A stretch of DNA of 64,000 nt from an uncultured Sphaerochaeta sp. (lineage in GTDB: Bacteria; Spirochaetota; Spirochaetia; Sphaerochaetales; Sphaerochaetaceae). The DNA lies in assembly GCF_963667405.1 (NCBI RefSeq), contig NZ_OY763408.1, positions 1,573,757 to 1,637,756 on the forward strand, in the 5' to 3' direction. Positions within the stretch are counted from its first letter, which is position 1; each line of letters starts with the position of its first letter. The notes beneath the pieces were generated by a model. The model was not told where the DNA came from, made no database searches, and saw nothing but the letters and a program-made list of their open reading frames with translations. Position numbers and translations under genes: made by a program. Positions 41,799 through 50,975 of this stretch are shown here, piece after piece.

Positions 41799-43675
41799 AT
41801 GAGCAAGCGCAAGAATCGTTCAAGGCACTGGTAAGCCGGTACAGCGAAGACAACTATTTCTTTCTTGTCCGCAACTATCTGGGCTTGGTGAGCACCCCGT
41901 TCCACAAGCCTCAGCTGACGGGTCGTCTCTGTTCGTTCTTCTGCCAGAAACACATCCAGGAGAGCATGCTCGCCATGCTCGATGAGATGGACCAGGTGAT
42001 ACTCAGCCTTCTGCAGGTGACAGGACCTGTGCGTTCTGAGGAGATCACCATGCTTCTGAAGCAGCGTTGGAGCTATGGGACACTGCTCAGGCGTGTCTCC
42101 AACCTGCAGCAAAGAATGATATTGCTCAATGACAGCGGCTATCTGGTGTGTAATCCTTTGCTTGAGCAACAGTTGCAGGAATGCACCTCGCTGCTGCCGC
42201 TTTTTGGTGAGCAGGCGCTTGCATGCAGGAACACTCCGTACTGCAGCACGGAATTTCTCCGCGCATTTCTCAGTCTTGTCCGAAAGGAGGGAAAGCTGGT
42301 GTACCGTGAGGAATACCTGCGTACCTTCCCCACCTTTGGTGCTGAGCCGCTGGAACAACTGTTCAATGCTTTGGGAAAGGCCTTGCTGTCACTGAGTGTT
42401 CTTGAAGGGGAGAAACACATCTCGATCAATGATGAGAAAGCCTCTGCACTGCTTGCCCTCAACGACAGGAAGTTGCTTTGCCTGCTTCTTTGTCATCAGA
42501 TGGGCACCGAGAACATGCCGTTTGCTTCAGACCTGCTCGAGATGCTGGGCAAGATCGGAAGTCTGGATACAAACTCCCTGAAATTGCTCATCGGCGCCCT
42601 TTCGGTGAAACACCACCTGCAGGCCGCTCCCAATCTTCTTTCAGAACTCTCCACCTGGGGTGTCATCACCCTCGATGAAGGGTGGCATGTCTCAGCCCTC
42701 GATGCAGGACATGAGCACAGCGGCCTGCTGGTGGACAGCGACCAAACCATCAGTTATGAAGGGACATGCCCTTCTGATGACATCCTCTACAGAATTGCGG
42801 AAATTGAGGTTCTTGACCATCAGAAACGCTATCGCGTGACCAAGGAGAGTTTTGTCCTTGCCCTCGATTCAGGCCTCTCATTCGATGAGATAGCACACTA
42901 TCTGCACACAAGGAGCAGGGCGTCCTCAGAGCAACCTTTGCTCAAACAGCTTACGCTGCTCCATGAGCGTTATCGCCGCGTCGCCATCCATGATGCCCTG
43001 GTGCTGAGCTGTGATGAGCGAACCGCCAATCTTCTGACCAATCTGCCTTCCCTCAAGGAGCATGTGCTCTCATCCCTCAGCCCCACCATCTTTCTCATGC
43101 GTCGGGACTCCGAGGAGGTGTGGAGACAAATCCTGGTCGACTCAGGCCAACTGCTGGGGGCGACAAAACGTCATGAGCAGATTGAGGTCAAACAAGCAAC
43201 AGCAAATCCGCTTTTTTCCTTCCTGCTGGAAAACGCCCGAATATGCCGGGAACCCAAGGTTCCCAACCTCATCGGGCCAAAACCGGCGGCTCAGCTCGAC
43301 AATCTCCTGCTTGAAGCCATCCGCACGGCAAAGCTGACCGACGAGCAACGCTCCGACCTCGAGCATCGCTTCCATGCCAAGATGATCCTGGCAAAGGAAC
43401 AGATAGTGGCTCAGGTACTGAATACGGTACTGGAGGCAGGTGGTTTTGATTACCAGGGAAAGGTCAGCCTATGCAGGCAAGCCGCAGGAAAGACAAATAT
43501 TGCCCTTGAGTTGCAGCTCACCGACCAGGAACTGGTGGTACATGCCTTGGAGGTTGCCTACACGCCGCAGAAAGAAGCGTTGCTGAAGGCTGCAGTCATG
43601 CCGACCATGGAAGTGAAAATCATCCCTGTCAGCAAGATATTCCTTGTTCGCTTGGTGAGGATTCACCTCGCCTGA
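41786..43675 (+). CDS. XPB-N-like (helicase-associated) protein, probable partner of the XPB helicase
   Basis: This 629-residue protein has no catalytic motor. An N-terminal region of winged-helix type (about 1-230) is followed by a block at about 320-440 that matches the XPB/Ssl2 N-terminal domain family as found next to actinobacterial XPB. Elements are QTISYEGTCPSDDILYRIAEIE, YRVTKESFVLALDSGLSFDEI, and a LPSLKEHV region. The gene starts 13 bases inside the helicase gene with GAGG just upstream, which implies equimolar production. It probably forms a complex with the helicase. Similarity was read by eye and needs a profile search. Confidence 0.7.
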   Translation: MGQLNEQAQESFKALVSRYSEDNYFFLVRNYLGLVSTPFHKPQLTGRLCSFFCQKHIQESMLAMLDEMDQVILSLLQVTGPVRSEEITMLLKQRWSYGTLLRRVSNLQQRMILLNDSGYLVCNPLLEQQLQECTSLLPLFGEQALACRNTPYCSTEFLRAFLSLVRKEGKLVYREEYLRTFPTFGAEPLEQLFNALGKALLSLSVLEGEKHISINDEKASALLALNDRKLLCLLLCHQMGTENMPFASDLLEMLGKIGSLDTNSLKLLIGALSVKHHLQAAPNLLSELSTWGVITLDEGWHVSALDAGHEHSGLLVDSDQTISYEGTCPSDDILYRIAEIEVLDHQKRYRVTKESFVLALDSGLSFDEIAHYLHTRSRASSEQPLLKQLTLLHERYRRVAIHDALVLSCDERTANLLTNLPSLKEHVLSSLSPTIFLMRRDSEEVWRQILVDSGQLLGATKRHEQIEVKQATANPLFSFLLENARICREPKVPNLIGPKPAAQLDNLLLEAIRTAKLTDEQRSDLEHRFHAKMILAKEQIVAQVLNTVLEAGGFDYQGKVSLCRQAAGKTNIALELQLTDQELVVHALEVAYTPQKEALLKAAVMPTMEVKIIPVSKIFLVRLVRIHLA

Positions 43676-45160
43676 TCAGAGGTCTGCCTGAATCCAGTGG
43701 GGATAGTGGTATCCGGTGAACGCCTCGAACTGGAGTTTTCCCTGTTCCATCAACATCTGCGATCCATTGACGATCTGGCATCCGGCATCCTTTGCCTTCT
43801 TCAGGAAGAGGGTTTCCTTGGGCTCATACACCAGCTCATAGGCGATTTCGGATCCTTTGAAAGCGAAGGAAGGACAGGGATCCATCGAGCTCAGCTCTCC
43901 CATGCCCACACTGGTGGTCTGCACCACCAGGTCGACCGTCCCCTGGTACAGGGATCCATGCTCCAAAGTGTCGTAGTTGCTCATCGTCTCAGCTGCCAGC
44001 GAGCGTGCATGTTCTTGGCTGCGGTTGAGGATGGTTACCTTCACCCCATGGTTGTGCAAAGCCCAAACCACCGCCCTACTCGCCCCACCTGCTCCGATGA
44101 CCAGTGCGTGGCGTATCGAACCGGAAGCAATCTGTTCGGAAATCGGGGCAAGGAAACCGTAGTAGTCGGTGTTCATACCCTTCCACATATTCTGGATGCG
44201 CACCACGGTATTGCACGACCCGATCTGCTTCACCTCACGGGTGATTCGTCCCAGGTATGGCTGTACACTGCGCTTGTGCGGAACGGTGACGGAAAAGCCA
44301 TGAATCTGCAGCATCTCGGCCAACTTGAAAAAGGCACGCACCGAATCCACAAGGAACGGGACATAGACAGCATTGTAGCGAATCGCATCAAAGCCCGGAT
44401 TATGGATCTTCGGGCTTGCCGTATGATAGACAGGATTGCCGATGATACCAAAGATGTGGGTCTTGTCATCCAGCTTGTCTGCACGGTAGAGCGTACTCAT
44501 TGCCTGGGCTCCCAAGTGGCCGGGAGCTGCTTGGCTGTCCGAGCAGAAGCTCAGCAAGCTGCCGCATTTCTTGTAGAGAATGCGGGTGCAGATACCGAAC
44601 TCACCCATTCCGATGACAATCTTTTCCTTGACCTCGGAGAGCTCCTGCTGCACTCGGAAAAGCGTAATGATGTCCATGAGGTTGTTGGGAGTGACGGCAA
44701 CCTTGGGAATGTCGCCCTTTGCAGCAAGCTTGCTGATCTTGCCGAAGATATCTGGAGGAACACACTCAAAGTTGTGGTAGGAGCGGATGATCTTCACCCC
44801 TCGCTGGCGCAACGAGGCTTCCATATCCACCTTCTGTTCAAAAAGAGGATCCTTGAACTTCAGATCGCCTTTCTTCACATCATCCTCGATGTCAACATAG
44901 GCGAAGTCGCCCTTGCTCGCTTCATACAGCAACTGGAGACGCTGTTTCTCTGCAAGGGTGCACTTGCCGCCATCAGATGCGCGGCGAAGGGTAAGGATGA
45001 CCGGAAGATCCACGGTCGAGGGGAAGGATGAGGCGATTTTCTGTTCATCAGGATGCAGATGGTCAAGCCGAAGCTCAGCAAGAGAGATCCATGTTCGGTT
45101 GCGTTCCACCAAAGCCCGGTTCTCCTCCAAGGTGGAGCCGGTAAGAGTAAGGCAAAGCAC
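43676..45160 (-). CDS. aroDE: fused 3-dehydroquinate dehydratase (type I) / shikimate dehydrogenase
   Basis: This bifunctional 494-residue enzyme catalyses dehydroquinate to dehydroshikimate and then to shikimate. The N-terminal half is type I dehydratase with catalytic H129 in RSYHNFE and the Schiff-base K153 in DIPKVAV. The C-terminal half (about 237-494) is AroE, with GNPVYHTASPKIHN, catalytic K296 in TVPHKR, D332 in NTDYYGF, and the NADP-binding GAGGAS. A fused AroD-AroE is known in plants and some bacteria. The start is taken as the GTG at about 45160 preceded by AGGAGG; an in-frame GTG 39 bases upstream lacks a site. It is convergent with the XPB operon. Confidence 0.94.
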   Translation of the reverse strand: MLCLTLTGSTLEENRALVERNRTWISLAELRLDHLHPDEQKIASSFPSTVDLPVILTLRRASDGGKCTLAEKQRLQLLYEASKGDFAYVDIEDDVKKGDLKFKDPLFEQKVDMEASLRQRGVKIIRSYHNFECVPPDIFGKISKLAAKGDIPKVAVTPNNLMDIITLFRVQQELSEVKEKIVIGMGEFGICTRILYKKCGSLLSFCSDSQAAPGHLGAQAMSTLYRADKLDDKTHIFGIIGNPVYHTASPKIHNPGFDAIRYNAVYVPFLVDSVRAFFKLAEMLQIHGFSVTVPHKRSVQPYLGRITREVKQIGSCNTVVRIQNMWKGMNTDYYGFLAPISEQIASGSIRHALVIGAGGASRAVVWALHNHGVKVTILNRSQEHARSLAAETMSNYDTLEHGSLYQGTVDLVVQTTSVGMGELSSMDPCPSFAFKGSEIAYELVYEPKETLFLKKAKDAGCQIVNGSQMLMEQGKLQFEAFTGYHYPHWIQADL

Positions 45161-45273
45161 TATAGACCTCCTGGATTCGGGTGGATTGTCACCGAACACA
45201 CGCTTGTGTTAAGGTAATCATAACGTCAATCATCGGGCTTTTCAACACCCGTGTAGAGAGAAGGGGAACGAGT

Positions 45274-47223
45274 GTGGCTACCTTGCAGGTACAGCGAGTG
45301 CATTTGGCTTTTGCAGACAGGGATATCCTGGAGGATGTCTCCTTTACCCTGACCGAAAAAAGCCGCAGCGCCCTAGCCGGTGGGAACGGAAGCGGCAAAT
45401 CCACCTTGCTGAAGGTCATCAGCCACGTAATGGCGGCTGACCAATTTGACTATTCGGCCACAAAGGGTCTGAGAATCTCCTATCTTCCCCAGAGTGACAT
45501 CGTCTTCGAACAGGAAAGCGTATACGGTGAAGTGGAAAAGGCGTATGACCGCCTGGATTCCTTGCTTGCAGAACAACGCCAATTGGAAAACCGTCTTTCC
45601 GCAACCGGAGAAGGACAGAAAACAGAAACGATGGTGCTTCGTTTGAGCGAAATACACGAGACGTTGCTGGAAGAAGGCTACTACTCGCGTAAGGAGATCA
45701 TCGAACAGGTGCTCTTCGGGCTGGGATTCTCAAAAGCTGACCTGAACAGGCCGACCAGTGAGTTCAGCGGTGGTTGGCAGATGCGCATAGCATTGGCCAA
45801 GATCCTGGTGGAAAACCCTTCGATCATGCTGTTGGACGAACCCACCAACTATCTGGACATTGAGGCCCGCTACTGGTTGAAGAACTACCTGAAGGTCTAC
45901 GAAGGCGGCCTGATGATCGTCAGCCATGATCAGGGCTTCCTTGATGAGACGGTAAACGAGGTGTATGAGCTCTTCCAGGGCAAACTCAAGCGATACAGCG
46001 GCAACTACACCCAATACCAGAGACAGAGGGAGATGGAAATCGCCCAGTTGGAGGCTGAGTTCAAGCTCCAGCAGGAACAACTGGAGAAGAACGAACAGTT
46101 CATCGAGCGCTTCCGGTACAAGGCGACAAAAAGCCGGCAGGTACAGAGCCGCATCAAGATGATGGAAAAGATTGAGTTGGTGGAAGTCCCTTCGCATCTC
46201 AAGCAACTCTCCTTCAGCTTTCCCCCTGCCCCGCACAGCCCCAATGACGTGGTGATCATCGAGCATCTGGACAAGCACTACGGCAGCCAGGTGATTTTTG
46301 ATGACTTTTCCCTCATGGTGAACAAGGGCGACCGCCTTGCTGTCACCGGCAAGAATGGGGCGGGAAAATCGACGCTGCTGCGCATGCTCAGCGGCGAGGA
46401 CAGCCAGTATGGGGGGGTGGTACGCCTCGGCCCCAATGTCACGGTCGGCTACTTCGCCCAGGATACGGAGAAAACCCTCGATCCTTCGAATTCCGTGCTC
46501 GAGGAAGTCTCATCGGTGGCCGACACCGCAGACCTTCCCAAGCTCCGGGGCTACCTAGGCTCCTTCCTCTTCAGTGGAGATGATGTCTTCAAGCCTGTAC
46601 AGGTTCTCAGCGGAGGTGAACGAAGCCGGCTTGCACTGCTGAAAATCCTCCTGCATCCGGTAAATCTGCTCATCCTCGACGAGCCGACCAATCACCTCGA
46701 CATCAACGCCAAGGAGATGCTGCTCAAGGCACTGAAGGCCTATGACGGCACCATGGTCTTCGTCAGCCACGACTCCTACTTCATCGAGCATCTTGCTACC
46801 AAGATACTCTATCTCACCGAAGACAATCAGCCTGAGCTGTTCAGCGGTGACTACACCTACTTCTCCTACAAGCTTGAGCAGAAGGAGAAGGTGGAAAAGC
46901 GTGAGAGAGGGGGTGCAAAAGCCTCAGAGGAGACAAGAAAAGTCGAAAGCTCACGTTCCTACAAGGAAACGAACCGGATGAAAAACAGGTTGGCAAACCT
47001 GAAAAAACAGAGTGATGAAATGCTAGCCGGCCACCAAAGGCTCGAAATGCTGATCAACCAAGTTGAGAAAGAGATGGGAAAGGCTGAGAATTACAGTGAT
47101 GCTGTCAAAATCAAGGCTTTGGTAGATAAGAAGCAGAAGCTCGAAGACGAAATGGCTGAAGAAGAAGAAGCCTGGTTTGTCCTGACAGCAGAATTGGAAA
47201 CATTGGAGGCGGAACTTGCCTGA
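45274..47223 (+). CDS. ABC-F family ATPase (Uup/YdiF-like)
   Basis: This 649-residue soluble protein has two ABC cassettes and no membrane domain. First cassette: Walker A GGNGSGKST, signature FSGGWQMRI and MLLDEPTNYLD. Second: TGKNGAGKST, LSGGERSRLAL and ILDEPTNHLD. Between them is the charged helical linker characteristic of ABC-F proteins, which act on ribosomes stalled or blocked at the exit site. A C-terminal coiled coil (about 550-649) is like that of Uup. The start at GTG 45274 has GAAGGGGA upstream; the longer frame would enter aroDE's upstream region. It overlaps maf by eight bases. Confidence 0.92.
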   Translation: MATLQVQRVHLAFADRDILEDVSFTLTEKSRSALAGGNGSGKSTLLKVISHVMAADQFDYSATKGLRISYLPQSDIVFEQESVYGEVEKAYDRLDSLLAEQRQLENRLSATGEGQKTETMVLRLSEIHETLLEEGYYSRKEIIEQVLFGLGFSKADLNRPTSEFSGGWQMRIALAKILVENPSIMLLDEPTNYLDIEARYWLKNYLKVYEGGLMIVSHDQGFLDETVNEVYELFQGKLKRYSGNYTQYQRQREMEIAQLEAEFKLQQEQLEKNEQFIERFRYKATKSRQVQSRIKMMEKIELVEVPSHLKQLSFSFPPAPHSPNDVVIIEHLDKHYGSQVIFDDFSLMVNKGDRLAVTGKNGAGKSTLLRMLSGEDSQYGGVVRLGPNVTVGYFAQDTEKTLDPSNSVLEEVSSVADTADLPKLRGYLGSFLFSGDDVFKPVQVLSGGERSRLALLKILLHPVNLLILDEPTNHLDINAKEMLLKALKAYDGTMVFVSHDSYFIEHLATKILYLTEDNQPELFSGDYTYFSYKLEQKEKVEKRERGGAKASEETRKVESSRSYKETNRMKNRLANLKKQSDEMLAGHQRLEMLINQVEKEMGKAENYSDAVKIKALVDKKQKLEDEMAEEEEAWFVLTAELETLEAELA

Positions 47224-47803
47224 ACTTGCAAACCTCTTACCGAAAATCACACTGGCCAGCCAATCGGTTGCCAGGAAAGCGCTCCTGCTCTCACTGGGTA
47301 TCGAGGTTACCACCTACGCAACCCACTGTGATGAGTCACACCAGGAGTCGGATCCTGCAAGGGCAGTTGCTCTCTTGAGCGAGCGAAAACTTGATGCATT
47401 TCTCGCTGTACATCCGGATACTTCTGATCCGGTGCTCTGTTGCGACACCCTCATTGCCTTCGGAGGAGAACTCATCGGAAAACCTTCTGACTGCAATGAA
47501 GCAAGAAATCAGCTCGCCTCCTTCAGCGGCAAGGCACAAGAGGTCCATTCCGGATGGGCTCTCTGGTACCATGGAAGAAAGTATGGAGGTTCGGACAAGG
47601 CTCTTGTCTGGTTCAAATCCCTTGATGCTCATCTGATCGAAAAGTACCTGGAGACAGGAGAATGGAAAGGGGCTGCAGGCTCCTATCGCATCCAAGGCGA
47701 AGGAAGAACGCTCATCGATCACATAGAGGGCGATGAAGCAACCGTAATAGGCTTGCCATTACTGCAAATTTCTGAAATACTGACTTCACCTTTGTCCGAA
47801 TAG
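47216..47803 (+). CDS. maf: Maf-like nucleoside-triphosphate pyrophosphatase
   Basis: This 195-residue protein is of the Maf/HAM1-like fold, which hydrolyses non-canonical or regulatory NTPs (dTTP/UTP class in some members) and can affect septation. It shows ASQSVARKALL near the N-terminus (family ASxSPRR), CDTLIAFGGELIGKP and AAGSYRIQGEG. The start is a TTG at 47216, eight bases inside the ABC-F gene, with GGAGG six bases upstream. The rpsB promoter candidate lies inside its 3' end. Confidence 0.88.
   Translation: MPELANLLPKITLASQSVARKALLLSLGIEVTTYATHCDESHQESDPARAVALLSERKLDAFLAVHPDTSDPVLCCDTLIAFGGELIGKPSDCNEARNQLASFSGKAQEVHSGWALWYHGRKYGGSDKALVWFKSLDAHLIEKYLETGEWKGAAGSYRIQGEGRTLIDHIEGDEATVIGLPLLQISEILTSPLSE
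47753..47781 (+). promoter_or_regulatory. candidate rpsB promoter (inside maf)
   Basis: TTGCCA, 17 bases, AATACT, with a predicted start near 47788 and a leader of about 116 bases. Confidence 0.45.
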
Positions 47804-47847
47804 TGGCAAAGGAATCTCCACCCTATGGGTGAGTAACAGTTGAAGGG

Positions 47848-47891
47848 TGACGCACAGCAAACACTGTCCCGTTGGGATGGTTGTGTCGTCA
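47848..47891 (+). promoter_or_regulatory. structured leader before rpsB
   Basis: The stem TGACG+CACA (47848-47856) pairs with TGTG+CGTCA (47882-47891) with a single bulged T. An inner CCC-GTT-GGG hairpin and a CACCC/GGGTG hairpin lie at about 47817-47832. The AGGAGG of rpsB starts six bases after the main stem. Leaders controlling rpsB-tsf by S2 are known in other bacteria; this one is a candidate. Confidence 0.5.
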
Positions 47892-47903
47892 GACAGGAGG
47901 ATT

Positions 47904-48797
47904 ATGTCCGTAGTTACCATGAAGAGCCTGCTCGAATCAGGCGTGCATTTCGGCCACCAGACCAAGAGGTGGAACCCCAAGATGGCCCGTTTCATTTTCA
48001 GCCAGAGAAACGGAATTCACATCATTGACCTGCAGAAAACATCTGTTTGCATCGTTGAGGCGTATGACGCAGTTCGCGCTGTGGTAAAACAGGGAAAAAC
48101 TGTTCTGTTCGTCGGAACCAAGAAGCAGGCCCAGCAGGCTATTGAAGCTGAAGCAAAGCGCTGTGGCATGCCCTACATCAACAATCGTTGGCTCGGCGGT
48201 ATGCTGACCAATTTCAGTACCATCAAGAAGTCCATCGCAACCCTCAAGAAGATTGAGAAGATGGAGATTGACGGCACATTCGATTCCCTTACCAAGAAAG
48301 AAGTCTCCCTGCTCACCAAGCAGAAGATCAAACTCGAAAAGAACCTTGGCGGTATCAAGGACATGAAGGACCTTCCCGGTGCAATCTTCATCATTGACAC
48401 CAAGAAGGAAGCCATTGCAGTCACTGAGGCCAAGCGCCTTGGCATTCCTGTCATCGCTGTCGTCGACACCAACTGCGACCCCACTGACATCACCTACCCC
48501 ATTCCCGGCAACGATGATGCAATCCGTGCCATCAGCCTCTTTGTTGAGATTATTGCCAATGCAGTTGTCGATGCAGACAACGAAGCTGGCATCCAGATCA
48601 TCGAGACCCTCGGCAACGAGGAAGAGGAAAGCGCTGACAGCGACAAGAAGGATGAGGAAGAGGAAGCAATCGTATTCTCCACTGACGAGGGTGCGGATTT
48701 CTCCAAGTTCGAAGAGAAGGCCGTAGAGGAGAAGGAAGAGGAGGAAGGTGAGGACACCAACCTGCTCGTCGACGAAGAGACCCTGTACAAAGACTAA
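47904..48797 (+). CDS. rpsB: 30S ribosomal protein S2 (uS2)
   Basis: This 297-residue small-subunit protein bridges the head and body. Signatures are [21 protein letters not shown] near residue 12-32, [18 protein letters not shown] and the VVDTNCDP region. The last ~60 residues form an acidic tail of Glu/Asp runs ([16 protein letters not shown] to the end) not found in standard S2. Such acidic tails are known in some phyla; the function is unknown. The start at 47904 has AGGAGG. It is followed after 11 bases by tsf. Confidence 0.97.
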   Translation: MSVVTMKSLLESGVHFGHQTKRWNPKMARFIFSQRNGIHIIDLQKTSVCIVEAYDAVRAVVKQGKTVLFVGTKKQAQQAIEAEAKRCGMPYINNRWLGGMLTNFSTIKKSIATLKKIEKMEIDGTFDSLTKKEVSLLTKQKIKLEKNLGGIKDMKDLPGAIFIIDTKKEAIAVTEAKRLGIPVIAVVDTNCDPTDITYPIPGNDDAIRAISLFVEIIANAVVDADNEAGIQIIETLGNEEEESADSDKKDEEEEAIVFSTDEGADFSKFEEKAVEEKEEEEGEDTNLLVDEETLYKD

Positions 48798-48808
48798 GGA
48801 GCACAAGC

Positions 48809-49660
48809 ATGGCAATTACCGCTGATGTAGTAAAGAAACTGCGCGACATTACCGGCGCAGGTATGATGGATTGCAAGAAAGCATTGACCCAGGCAAACGG
48901 CGATTTCGCCGCTGCCGAGAAGATCCTCAAGGAGATGGGTCTTGCTGCCATTGCAAAGCGCCAGGATCGCGCTACCGACAACGGTCGTGTCTTCCTCAAG
49001 GTCCAGGACAACAAGGCTGTCATGGCTGAGCTTTCTTGTGAGACTGACTTCGTTGCCAGCAACGAGCAGTTCCAGGAACTGGGCAATGCAATCTGTGCAG
49101 TTGCACTTGAGAAGGGCTACACTGAGATCAACGACGAGTTGGTCGGTATGGTGAACGACCTGATCGCAATCATCAAGGAAAACATGGCTCTGAAGACCCT
49201 GTGCGTCTATGACCTTGGTCAGAACGAGTTTGCATCCAGTTATGTGCATGGCGATGGAGCTTTGGCTGTCCTGGTCATGTTCAGAGCAGACAAGGCTGAG
49301 CTCTTTGCCCAGGATTCGGTCAAGGAATTCACCAATGACTGCGCTCTGCACGTTGCTGCATTCACTCCCTCCTACCTGAATACCGAGGCTGTGGATGAGG
49401 CTTACATCAAGGAACAGACCGACATCTTCACCGTTCAGGCTGCCAATCTCGGCAAGCCGGCAAAGGTGCTTGAGGGAATCGTCAAAGGCAAGCTGAACAA
49501 GCACCTTTCCGAGATTTGCTTCCTCCAGCAGCCGTTCGTCAAGGACGATTCGATGAGTGTTGAGAAGAAGGCTGCTGAGATCGGCAAGGCTGCCGGCGGC
49601 AAGCTGGAAATCTTCAACTACGCATTCCTTCGCGCTGGCGCGGCTTCCTGCAGTAATTGA
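48809..49660 (+). CDS. tsf: translation elongation factor Ts
   Basis: This 283-residue guanine-nucleotide exchange factor for EF-Tu has an N-terminal UBA-like domain with KKLRDITGAGMMDCKKALTQANGD. The EF-Tu-contacting signature ELSCETDFVASNEQF follows near residue 75. The length is typical. The ATG at 48809 has AGGAG upstream. It ends shortly before a palindrome that precedes frr. Confidence 0.97.
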   Translation: MAITADVVKKLRDITGAGMMDCKKALTQANGDFAAAEKILKEMGLAAIAKRQDRATDNGRVFLKVQDNKAVMAELSCETDFVASNEQFQELGNAICAVALEKGYTEINDELVGMVNDLIAIIKENMALKTLCVYDLGQNEFASSYVHGDGALAVLVMFRADKAELFAQDSVKEFTNDCALHVAAFTPSYLNTEAVDEAYIKEQTDIFTVQAANLGKPAKVLEGIVKGKLNKHLSEICFLQQPFVKDDSMSVEKKAAEIGKAAGGKLEIFNYAFLRAGAASCSN

Positions 49661-49679
49661 CGATAATCGATTCATACCC

Positions 49680-49707
49680 ACCGCTCACAGCTGTGAGCGG
49701 TAGTTTT
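49680..49707 (+). terminator. palindrome between tsf and frr
   Basis: A 22-base perfect palindrome ACCGCTCACAG-CTGTGAGCGGT is followed by AGTTTTATT. It would form an 8- to 9-bp hairpin with a 4-base loop, a weak terminator or attenuator. It is directly before the frr ribosome-binding site. Confidence 0.6.
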
Positions 49708-49720
49708 ATTGGAGATGTGT

Positions 49721-50275
49721 ATGCAACAAGTACTTGATACGTGCGAAAGCAAGATGCAGAAAAGTCTTGAGAGTCTTTCCAAGGATTTTGCCTCCCTGCG
49801 CACCGGCAGGGCATCGGCTTCACTTTTGGACAAGATCCGCGTCGATTACTATGGTGCGGAGACCCCGATCAACCAGGTCGCCACGGTAAGTGTCCCGGAA
49901 GCCCGGATGATCGTAATCCAACCTTGGGACAAGAGCGTATTGAGCGCAATCGAGAAGGCCATTCTCAAGAGTGACCTTGGGCTTCCCCCGAACAATGACG
50001 GAAAACTTATTCGGCTGAACTTCCCCCCATTGAATGAGGAGAGACGCAAGCAGCTGGTGAAGGGTGCAAAGGCCAATGCCGAACAGAGCAGGGTCGCCAT
50101 GCGCAACATCCGCCGCGAAGCGATGGACGAACTGAAGAAGATGCAGAAGAACGGGGATATCAGTGAGGACGAACTGAAGGATGCCGAGACAAGGATCCAG
50201 AAGATGACCGACTCCTACATCACCCAGGTCAACTCCCTCTCCGATGAGAAGGAGAAGGAAATCATGGAGATCTAG
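49721..50275 (+). CDS. frr: ribosome recycling factor
   Basis: This 184-residue factor works with EF-G to split ribosomes after termination. It shows LASLRTGRASASLLDKI near residue 25, ARMIVIQPWDKS, and the helical C-terminus ending in EKEIMEI. Length fits the family exactly. The start at 49721 has GGAG with seven bases spacing; in-frame starts at 49715 and 49709 are less well placed. One base separates the stop from uppS. Confidence 0.95.
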   Translation: MQQVLDTCESKMQKSLESLSKDFASLRTGRASASLLDKIRVDYYGAETPINQVATVSVPEARMIVIQPWDKSVLSAIEKAILKSDLGLPPNNDGKLIRLNFPPLNEERRKQLVKGAKANAEQSRVAMRNIRREAMDELKKMQKNGDISEDELKDAETRIQKMTDSYITQVNSLSDEKEKEIMEI

Positions 50276-50276
50276 G

Positions 50277-50975
50277 ATGGAAGAGAAACCCGTTGTCCCT
50301 GTCCACTTGGGCATCATCATGGATGGAAACGGCCGGTGGGCGAAGAAGCGTTCGCTTCCTCGCACTGCCGGGCATCTTGAAGGCTTGAAAGCACTCAAGC
50401 GCGTGATATGTGAAGCGGCATCTCAGGGCATCGGGTTTGTCACCTTCTATACCTTCTCCACTGAGAATTGGAAACGAAGTGAGCAGGAAGTTGCTTACCT
50501 CATGAAGCTCTTCGTGACCAAGATCCATGGAGAGCTTGCATTCTACAACAAGCATGGCATCCGCATCCTTGCAAGAGGGGATCTGTCGGCTCTTCCTGAG
50601 GAAGTCCGAACTGCCATCGAAAAAACCATAGACGAGACACGAAACAACAAGACCATCACTGCCATCGTAGCGATCAATTATGGTGGTCGCGATGAGATTT
50701 GTCGTGCGGTGAACCAGTATATGCAGGAATGTCCCGGACAATCCATCACCGAGGAAGCACTGGCTGCCCATTTGGACTTGCCATCCGTGCCTCCGGTGGA
50801 TATGATTGTGAGAAGCGCGAATGAAAAACGGCTGAGCAACTTTCTCTTGTGGGACAGTGCATACGCGGAACTCGCCTTCTACGAAAAACTGTGGCCCGAT
50901 TGGAACGAAGAGGATATTCGCCAGGTCTGCTGTGATTATAGTGAGAGGGAGAGAAAGTTCGGGGGGGTACAATGA
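50277..50975 (+). CDS. uppS: isoprenyl (undecaprenyl diphosphate) synthase
   Basis: This 232-residue cis-prenyltransferase makes undecaprenyl diphosphate, the lipid carrier for cell-wall sugars. It has the signature HLGIIMDGNGRWAKKR with catalytic D16, TFYTFSTENWKR, and the C-terminal RSANEKRLSNFLLWDSAYAEL. Start at 50277 after GGAGA; the stop overlaps the cdsA start (ATGA). Confidence 0.96.
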   Translation: MEEKPVVPVHLGIIMDGNGRWAKKRSLPRTAGHLEGLKALKRVICEAASQGIGFVTFYTFSTENWKRSEQEVAYLMKLFVTKIHGELAFYNKHGIRILARGDLSALPEEVRTAIEKTIDETRNNKTITAIVAINYGGRDEICRAVNQYMQECPGQSITEEALAAHLDLPSVPPVDMIVRSANEKRLSNFLLWDSAYAELAFYEKLWPDWNEEDIRQVCCDYSERERKFGGVQ

